Source: an uncultured Pelagibacteraceae bacterium
GTDB lineage: Bacteria; Pseudomonadota; Alphaproteobacteria; Pelagibacterales; Pelagibacteraceae
Direction of reading: 5' to 3'
Assembly: GCA_902553845.1 (NCBI GenBank)
Contig: CACDMG010000003.1
Span: 1 to 34,691 of the forward strand
Length of the DNA: 34,691 nucleotides
Below the pieces are notes generated by a model. That model saw nothing but the letters and a program-made list of their open reading frames with translations, did not search any database and was not told the origin of the DNA. Every line of letters begins with the position of its first letter. The first letter of the stretch is position 1. A program made the translations under genes and the position numbers. This document shows positions 27,912 to 34,691 of this stretch, piece by piece.

Positions 27912-30762
27912 TAATATTTCTCTTTTTTAATTTAGTTACATAATTAAATAAACCCGTTGAATTAGATCCTTTTATCATTAAATAATCACCATCATTAAGA
28001 ATATTGATTATAAGATCATTTATTTGCGAATCATTTTTTAAAACAAATCCTTTTTTATCTTCATCAATTTTTTTAAAGGTTTTTTTAATATATCTGCCAA
28101 AAATATGCACTTTATTCAAAGAAATTTTATTAATTGATTTAGCAATTGAGAGATGCAATTTTTTTGAATATTTTCCTAATTCAAGCATGTCTCCTAGAAT
28201 TACATGTTTTTTATTTTTTTCTACTTCTAATTTATCAAAATTTTCTAATGCAGAATTTAGTGACAACGGATTTGAATTGTAACTTTCATCAATCAGAAAA
28301 ACTTTTTTTTTGTTAAACTTTAATAATGAAATATCTCCTCTTCCCCGAGTTGTTTTAATATTAAGAAATAAATTTTTATTCAATTTGCTAGTATTAAAGT
28401 AAATTTGCATAACTGTTAGTGTGGCTAACATATTATATTTAAAATTGTTATAATTTTTTTTTATGTAAAAATATTTTTTTTCATTATTCATTTTTACAAC
28501 TACTTTAAATTTATTATTAACTTTTATAATTTTTTTAATATAGACTGATGAATTTTTCTTATTTAAAGAAAATGAGAAAATTTTAATATTTCTCTTAGAT
28601 GCTAGTTTTTTATGAAAGTTGTAAAATTTATCATCTGCATTGAGAATTAAAGAACCATTTATATTAATGTTGTTTATTATTTCACCTTTGGCAGATGCAA
28701 TATCTGAAATATTCTTAAAATTTTTTATATGAGCAAAATTTATATTAGTGATAATACCGACATCCGGCTTAATAATTTTTGAAAGAAAATTGATTTCTCC
28801 TTTTTTATCCATACCAGCTTCTAAAATGCCAAACTTATCATTTTGATTAATATTCATTAGGCTTAATGGAACTCCATATTTATTATTAAATGATTTTTTT
28901 GAATAGCTGGTTTTAAAGTAATTTCCTAAAGTATTTCCCAACATATCTTTTAGAGAGGTTTTCCCACAACTGCCAGTTATTGCTATAATATTAGTGTTCA
29001 AAGCAACTCTAAATTTTTTTGCGCAGTTGGTCAAAAATTTTAAGGTATTTTTTACTTTTATTTGTTTAGTTTCTAAAGGTTTTTGGATAAGTTTATTTAC
29101 TATTGCAATTGAAGCTTTTTTTTCAAAGACATCATTCAGATATTTATTAGCATCTTTTTTTTTTCCTTTTATCGCAAAAAAAATATCATTTTTGCTTACT
29201 TCTTTAGAATTAATAACTACTTTTTTGGTGTTTAAATTTTTTAATTGTAATTGTGAATTTGAAACCTCATTTATAATATTTAATCTAATATCATTTGATA
29301 AATTATAATTTTTATTACTAATAGCTTTTAAAATAATTTCTCTGTCAGAAAAAAATCTTACTTTATTTCGATATACTTGTGTTTTTTCATGACCCTTACC
29401 AGCAATTAATAAAATTTCAGAACTTTTTAAATTCGATATTGCCTTTTTAATTGCTATTTTTCTATCTGCTATTTCGAACATATTATTTTTTCTTACCCCT
29501 CTTTTAATTTCTTTTCTTATAAATTTAGGATTTTCATTTCTAGGATTGTCATCTGTAAGATAAATATTATTACAAAATTTATCTGCAATTTTACCCATTA
29601 AAAATCTTTTTGATTTATCTCGATTTCCTCCACAACCAAACACTATGGAAATTTGATTATGTGGAAACTGTTCCTTTAAGTTTTCAAGAACAGTTTTGAG
29701 AGCATCTGGAGTATGAGCATAATCTAAAATAACTTTAGAATTATTTTTAATTTCTCCAATCTTTTCTAAACGTCCATCGATTGGTTTTAATTTATGTAAA
29801 ATTTTTATAATTTTTGATATTTTTATACCACTTTGCTCTGCTGCAATTAAAGCCATCAGTATGTTTTTAATTTGTATTTTTCCAATTAGATCTATTTTGA
29901 ATTTAAATCTTGATTTTTTATAGCTAAATTCTATTAGTTGAGAATCACCTTCAAATTTGTGTAAAATTATATTTATTCCACAATTTTCTTTTCTTTGAGA
30001 AATATAACTAAGCTTAGATTTTTTATTTTTAGAAATACTTCTTATTTTTTTAAATTCAGGAATTTCTTGATCAGTTATTGTATAACTTTTTTTTTTAAGT
30101 AATTTTTTAAAAAGATATAATTTTGAATTTAAATAATCATTAAAATTTTTATGATAATCTAAATGGTCTTGAGAAAAATTTGTAAATATACCAATATCAA
30201 ACAATAATCCATCCAATCTATGTTGTTTTAATCCATGGCTAGAAGCTTCTAATATAACATTTTCTATTCTATCCTTCCTTAAGTTTTGAAGTAATTTACT
30301 TAAATTAATTGGATCCATTGTTGTATTAGATAATTTTTTAAATTTATTATTTGATTTAACTCCTAAAGTGCCAATTGAAGCTACTCTTTTTTTATTTAAT
30401 CTTAATATTTGAAAATAAAAATCTGCTACAGAAGATTTACCGTTAGTTCCTGTTACAGCTACTAAATTTTTTGGTTTTCTATGATTAATTTTAAAAGCAA
30501 CATTTGCAAGTAATTTTCTGATATTTTTTGTACTAATAAACAAAACTCTATTTCTTTCCCCAGAAAACTTTTTTTCGTGAACAATTATTTTAGCACCTTT
30601 TTTTATTGAGTTATTTATAAACTTATGTCCATCATATCTATCTCCTTTTATTGCAAAAAAAATGGAATTTTTTTTTACATTTGAACTGTTAAATTCAATA
30701 TTAGAAAAAAAATATTTTTGATATTTTTTTTTTATTTTAGGAAAGTAATCCTTTAGAAACAT
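27901..30762 (-). CDS. murE-murF: Fused MurE (UDP-MurNAc-tripeptide synthetase) - MurF
   Basis: One 953-aa ORF. N-half: 'VAVTGTNGKSSVADF', 'TTMDP', 'DDNPRNENP' (MurE, meso-DAP type DNPR). C-half: 'IAITGSCGKTSLKDML', 'NINFAHIKNF', 'LIDESYNSNPLSLNSAL', 'VILGDMLELG' (MurF). Confidence 0.93.
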   Translation of the reverse strand: MFLKDYFPKIKKKYQKYFFSNIEFNSSNVKKNSIFFAIKGDRYDGHKFINNSIKKGAKIIVHEKKFSGERNRVLFISTKNIRKLLANVAFKINHRKPKNLVAVTGTNGKSSVADFYFQILRLNKKRVASIGTLGVKSNNKFKKLSNTTMDPINLSKLLQNLRKDRIENVILEASSHGLKQHRLDGLLFDIGIFTNFSQDHLDYHKNFNDYLNSKLYLFKKLLKKKSYTITDQEIPEFKKIRSISKNKKSKLSYISQRKENCGINIILHKFEGDSQLIEFSYKKSRFKFKIDLIGKIQIKNILMALIAAEQSGIKISKIIKILHKLKPIDGRLEKIGEIKNNSKVILDYAHTPDALKTVLENLKEQFPHNQISIVFGCGGNRDKSKRFLMGKIADKFCNNIYLTDDNPRNENPKFIRKEIKRGVRKNNMFEIADRKIAIKKAISNLKSSEILLIAGKGHEKTQVYRNKVRFFSDREIILKAISNKNYNLSNDIRLNIINEVSNSQLQLKNLNTKKVVINSKEVSKNDIFFAIKGKKKDANKYLNDVFEKKASIAIVNKLIQKPLETKQIKVKNTLKFLTNCAKKFRVALNTNIIAITGSCGKTSLKDMLGNTLGNYFKTSYSKKSFNNKYGVPLSLMNINQNDKFGILEAGMDKKGEINFLSKIIKPDVGIITNINFAHIKNFKNISDIASAKGEIINNININGSLILNADDKFYNFHKKLASKRNIKIFSFSLNKKNSSVYIKKIIKVNNKFKVVVKMNNEKKYFYIKKNYNNFKYNMLATLTVMQIYFNTSKLNKNLFLNIKTTRGRGDISLLKFNKKKVFLIDESYNSNPLSLNSALENFDKLEVEKNKKHVILGDMLELGKYSKKLHLSIAKSINKISLNKVHIFGRYIKKTFKKIDEDKKGFVLKNDSQINDLIINILNDGDYLMIKGSNSTGLFNYVTKLKKRNINAL

Positions 30763-30765
30763 CAG

Positions 30766-32460
30766 TTAATAAACTTGTAGATATTTTGTGGCTAAAATAG
30801 GTCCAATTTTTTCTATAATTTGACCGGCAACTTCAACTGAAGTCCAACCAGCTGTATTAAATGGGGTTCCTTTAAAACTTCCCTCTTTATTTCTGTAATT
30901 ATAAACATAAGAAGAGGAACCTTTTGGACTATCAAGCATTACAATAAATACAAACTCTGGTTTTGAAGATGGAAAGATAGATGCAAAGGTATTTATTTTA
31001 GTGTTAGAATACTCACCTTTAATTGCTTGTTCAGCTGTCCCAGTTTTTCCAGCAATTTCATAACCATCCACATTTGCAAGTCCAGCTGTACCCTCATCAT
31101 TAGTTACAATTTTTCTTAAAATCTTTACCATTTTTTCAGAAACATCTTTAGCTAGAATTTGTTTATTTTTTTTCGTTAAATCATTATTATTATTCATAGT
31201 TAACTTTGGATTAACATTAAAACCGCCATTAGTAATAATTGCGTATCCCTTTGCTAATTGTAAAAGAGTAGTAGTTATGCCATGTCCAAAAGATGCTGTT
31301 GCTAATTTACACTTACCAATAGAAAAATCATTTTGATAAGCAACTTCCTCAATATCAAAATTTACATTACCAATAACACCTATTTTTTTTAAAAAATTTT
31401 TGAAATTTTCCCCTCCAATTTTTTGAGCTATTCTTACAGATCCAATATTTCCAGACCTAATCAATATTTGTTCAGCTGTTAAATTTTTAGGAATACTCTC
31501 ATCATATTCTCTTATGGGAAAACCTCCACATTTTATAGATTTTGGTAAATTTAAAAATTCAGTTGAGGGCTCAATAATTCCCATATCTAGACCTGCTGCA
31601 AGTGTAAAAGGTTTTAATACAGAACCTAATTCATAAGCTCCTTTACTGACCCTATTTATAAAGTTTTTATCGTCAATTTTTTTTCTCTCATTCAAATTAA
31701 AATCTGGCAAGGATACAAATGAAAGAATTTCTCCAGAATGAATATTCATTAAAATTGATGCACTTCCTTTAGTCTTAAAAATTTCGTTAAATTTTAATAA
31801 TTCTGTTCTCACAAGATATTGTATATTTGAATCTACGGTAAGTTTTATTGGTTGCTTTCTATTTTTTAAATCTTTATCTAAAGACTTTTCTAAACCTGAT
31901 ATACCATTATTATCATTATCTATTTGGCCAATAATATGACTGAATAAGTTTTTTTGTGGATATAATCTTATAATATTTTCTCTTGGCTCTATTGATTTGT
32001 CACCCAATTTCATGAGCTTTTCATAATTTTCATCAGAAATTTTATTTTCAAAATAAAAAAAATTTCCCTTCTTAATTCTTTTTTTTACTTTAGAATAATC
32101 CTTGTTTGGAAATATATATTTCAAATTCAAAATTAATTTTTTTTCATCAATTATTTTTTTTGGACTTATACCTATATCTATTGAGCTAATTGTTTTACTC
32201 AAATATTCGCTATTCCTGTCAATTATATCAGCTCTATAAAATTCCTCATCATTCAAATCATAATTATTAGATATTTCATTATTATCTTTTCTAGTGCCAA
32301 GATGAGTTAAGTGAATAGAAAAGATTATAGAAATAGTTAAAAAGATAAAAAAAATAAATGCTACTCTATTAAATGTAATATTTAGACTAGATCTGTTTTT
32401 ATGATAATAAAAATCATTTTTTTTATCTTCTAGAACAAATCTAGAATTATTTTTAGTCAT
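30766..32460 (-). CDS. ftsI: Peptidoglycan transpeptidase FtsI/PBP3
   Basis: 'GAYELGSVLKPFTLAAGLD' (SxxK), 'RSGNIG' (SxN), 'IAGKTGTAEQ' (KTG), N-terminal TM. Confidence 0.95.
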   Translation of the reverse strand: MTKNNSRFVLEDKKNDFYYHKNRSSLNITFNRVAFIFFIFLTISIIFSIHLTHLGTRKDNNEISNNYDLNDEEFYRADIIDRNSEYLSKTISSIDIGISPKKIIDEKKLILNLKYIFPNKDYSKVKKRIKKGNFFYFENKISDENYEKLMKLGDKSIEPRENIIRLYPQKNLFSHIIGQIDNDNNGISGLEKSLDKDLKNRKQPIKLTVDSNIQYLVRTELLKFNEIFKTKGSASILMNIHSGEILSFVSLPDFNLNERKKIDDKNFINRVSKGAYELGSVLKPFTLAAGLDMGIIEPSTEFLNLPKSIKCGGFPIREYDESIPKNLTAEQILIRSGNIGSVRIAQKIGGENFKNFLKKIGVIGNVNFDIEEVAYQNDFSIGKCKLATASFGHGITTTLLQLAKGYAIITNGGFNVNPKLTMNNNNDLTKKNKQILAKDVSEKMVKILRKIVTNDEGTAGLANVDGYEIAGKTGTAEQAIKGEYSNTKINTFASIFPSSKPEFVFIVMLDSPKGSSSYVYNYRNKEGSFKGTPFNTAGWTSVEVAGQIIEKIGPILATKYLQVY

Positions 32461-32728
32461 TACCTAATTTATTGTTAATTATTTTTATTTCTTTAATATC
32501 TTTTTGAACCAATTCATTTTCAAAATATAAATTTTGAAATTCAAGTAATTTTTCGGCAGAACTTAAATAATTAAATTCTAATTTTACTTTGTCTAGTTCT
32601 TTATTAAAACTTCTTAAATTTTCTTTTAAAGTAAAAATTTCATCATCAATTTTTTTTGTAGAATTTTTTATAAATGCTGTTGTCAAAATTAATAAAAATA
32701 TTAATGAAATGATTAATAATTTATTCAT
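32453..32728 (-). CDS. ftsL: FtsL-like small TM/coiled-coil protein
   Basis: 91 aa, N-terminal TM then coiled coil, between rsmH and ftsI with short overlaps; assigned mainly by position and topology. Confidence 0.65.
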   Translation of the reverse strand: MNKLLIISLIFLLILTTAFIKNSTKKIDDEIFTLKENLRSFNKELDKVKLEFNYLSSAEKLLEFQNLYFENELVQKDIKEIKIINNKLGND

Positions 32729-33735
32729 AACTTATCTCCTAAATTTTCAATTTGAATTAAATGATCAAATTTTTCAAATATGTCAGTTTTGATTTGATAA
32801 GAATTATCCTTTTTTATTATATATCTTAACTTTGCAGATCTAGAGGATAAATTTTCATTTAATTCTTTTCTAGATGGTAAGATTACTTTTTTTTGTGCCA
32901 ATTTAAATGATGTTTCAGGCTGATCTAGTTTAGGTAAATATCTAGAAATACTTTTATGTTCAGATAATGTTTTAAAAAAATATTTTACTATTTTGTCCTC
33001 TAGAGAATGAAATGTAACAACTACTAAAATACCATCTTTTTTTAATACTTTAGTTCCTGCAATTAGACCATTAATTAGTTCACTAATTTCTTTATTCACA
33101 AAAATTCTTAATGCTTGAAAAACTTTAGTGGAAGAATTAATTTTACGATCTCTTTTTCTTTTAGTTTTTTCAATGATCTCAACTAGCTTTTGAGTATTAA
33201 TCTCTTTTTTTTGTCTTTCTTTACCAATTTTTTTAGCAATTCTTTTTGCTTCCTTTTCTTCACCAAAAAATTTGAAAATTTTTTCTAAGTCTTTTGTTTC
33301 CAAATTATTTACAGCCTCTTTTGCTGAAAAATTATTAATACCTAAACACATATTTAGATCACCCATAAAATTGAATGATAATCCTTTTTTTGGATCTTTA
33401 ATTTGAGTATATGAATAACCTAAATCAAAAATAACTCCTCTTATACTTTCATTTTTTAATTTGATTTTGTCTAATTCACTAAATTTTTTATTTTTGAATA
33501 AAAATCTGTTACTAAATTTTTCTGAAATTATATCAGCTTTTTTTTTACTATCTTTGTCTCTATCTAAAGCAATAACTTTAGTATCTTGATATTTTAATAT
33601 TTCTTGTGAATATCCCCCTTGTCCAAAAGTACAATCAATAAATGTGCCACCATATTGAGGGGAAATAATGCTAATAATTTCTTTTAGCAGTACAGGATAA
33701 TGTCTTGGTAAATCCGGTACTATGATGGCACTCAT
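32725..33735 (-). CDS. rsmH: 16S rRNA (cytosine(1402)-N(4))-methyltransferase RsmH (MraW)
   Basis: '[10 protein letters not shown]', '[16 protein letters not shown]', '[15 protein letters not shown]'. Confidence 0.96.
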   Translation of the reverse strand: MSAIIVPDLPRHYPVLLKEIISIISPQYGGTFIDCTFGQGGYSQEILKYQDTKVIALDRDKDSKKKADIISEKFSNRFLFKNKKFSELDKIKLKNESIRGVIFDLGYSYTQIKDPKKGLSFNFMGDLNMCLGINNFSAKEAVNNLETKDLEKIFKFFGEEKEAKRIAKKIGKERQKKEINTQKLVEIIEKTKRKRDRKINSSTKVFQALRIFVNKEISELINGLIAGTKVLKKDGILVVVTFHSLEDKIVKYFFKTLSEHKSISRYLPKLDQPETSFKLAQKKVILPSRKELNENLSSRSAKLRYIIKKDNSYQIKTDIFEKFDHLIQIENLGDKL

Positions 33736-33753
33736 TTATTTTCTCGAAGACCA

Positions 33754-34691
33754 TTAATTTTTTTGTCTTCTTAAAAATGCTGGTATTTCTAAATCATCTT
33801 CCTGATCATCATTATTGATTGATGATATTTTATCTTCGTCAGAAGAAAATAAATCAGGCGTATCTGAGTCTACTCCAAATTCTTTAAGATGATTTTCATC
33901 ATTTAGCTCATTAGATACAGAATCAACATTGTCATCATTTATATGAGATGTTTCATCAATATTATCTTGATGTTCATCCGTTTCTTGATTTTTCAATAAT
34001 TCCTCATGATACTGATCATTGGTTTGATTAATTTCATCATTATTTAGAGTTTCATTCGTGTTATTCTCAATAATCTCATTATCTATGTTTAAAGCATTAG
34101 CTCCATGAGATACAGGATTTGAACCTGTATTAGAAAAGCTGAATGAAGAGGTTCCATTACCTGTCGGAAAATCAGAATATCCTGGGTTACGATTTTGTAT
34201 TCGGTGAACCATATTTATTACTGATTTAGACTCAGGTTGTTGCCCATCTAGCGCAGTCGCAACTATTGATACTCGAATTTTTCCGTCTAAAGATGGGTCA
34301 ATAATTGATCCATTAATTATCTCTGCTTCAGTATCAACTTCGGATCTAATTTTATTAACAATCTCATCTACTTCAAAAAGCTTTAGATCTTCTCCGCCAG
34401 TAATATTTATCAATAAGCCTTTCGCGCCTCTAAGAGAATAATCATCAATTAATGGATTATTTAAAGCTAATTCTGTTGCTTTTTCGGCTCTCCCTTCACC
34501 TTCAGCCTCACCAGTTCCCATCATTGCTTTGCCCATTGAGCTCATTACAGTTTCAACATCTGCAAAATCTAGATTAACTAAACCATCTTTTACCATTAAG
34601 TCTGTTACGCTTTGAACTCCATGTCTTAAAATGCTATTTGAGAGTTGAAATGACTCTTTATACGTTGTTTGTTCATTAGCAATTTTAAACA
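33754..34691 (-). CDS. ftsZ: Cell division protein FtsZ, C-terminal part (gene continues beyond window end)
   Basis: Reading frame extends past the track ORF to 34691: [68 protein letters not shown]...; C-terminal peptide [11 protein letters not shown]. Confidence 0.96.
   Translation of the reverse strand, partial: FKIANEQTTYKESFQLSNSILRHGVQSVTDLMVKDGLVNLDFADVETVMSSMGKAMMGTGEAEGEGRAEKATELALNNPLIDDYSLRGAKGLLINITGGEDLKLFEVDEIVNKIRSEVDTEAEIINGSIIDPSLDGKIRVSIVATALDGQQPESKSVINMVHRIQNRNPGYSDFPTGNGTSSFSFSNTGSNPVSHGANALNIDNEIIENNTNETLNNDEINQTNDQYHEELLKNQETDEHQDNIDETSHINDDNVDSVSNELNDENHLKEFGVDSDTPDLFSSDEDKISSINNDDQEDDLEIPAFLRRQKN

Noticed and set aside
28004-29308. Antisense ORFs 28004..28282 and 28994..29308 in murE-murF
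   Set aside because: Phe-rich shadow ORFs arising from Lys-rich AT-biased coding on the other strand.
32589-32792. Plus-strand ORF opposite ftsL
   Set aside because: Antisense shadow of ftsL/rsmH junction with no features.
33850-34110. Asn/Asp/Glu-rich tract in FtsZ as a repeat or novel domain
   Set aside because: Corresponds to the variable disordered linker before the conserved FtsZ C-terminal peptide, expected in alphaproteobacteria.

Overview
AT-rich, tightly packed alphaproteobacterial chromosome segment. Gene content and order strongly suggest a SAR11/Pelagibacterales-type genome (inferred from memory of gene order, not from a search). Minus strand, left end: tolA(start)-tolR-tolQ, a phage-type ruvC, yebC, ymdB-like, 5-FTHF cyclo-ligase, zapA, DUF4164-like coiled coil. 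Plus strand: tkt-gap-pgk-fba(class I)-thiE-efp-suhB-rpmE-trcR(DUF1013)-rpsU-tRNA-fMet. Minus strand, right part: GT-C-like membrane protein, transaldolase, pntB-pntA2-pntA1, an unlisted 36-aa COX4_pro_2-like ORF, rpmJ, a lone 5S rRNA, a sugar epimerase, fcl, gmd, then a rearranged dcw cluster (murB, murC, murG, ftsW, murD, mraY, murE-murF fusion, ftsI, ftsL, rsmH, ftsZ). No mobile element, CRISPR array or defence system was seen. The most interesting observations are: (1) an rpsU-initiator tRNA unit in which rpsU appears to start at ATT behind an unusually strong Shine-Dalgarno sequence, with tRNA-fMet 6 nt after its stop; (2) that initiator tRNA has A29-U41 in place of one of the three G-C pairs; (3) a 5S rRNA with its own promoter and rpmJ only 10 nt downstream; (4) a phage-type RuvC with no ruvAB at the locus; (5) GAPDH residues suggesting NADP(H) use; (6) a murE-murF fusion in a permuted dcw cluster.
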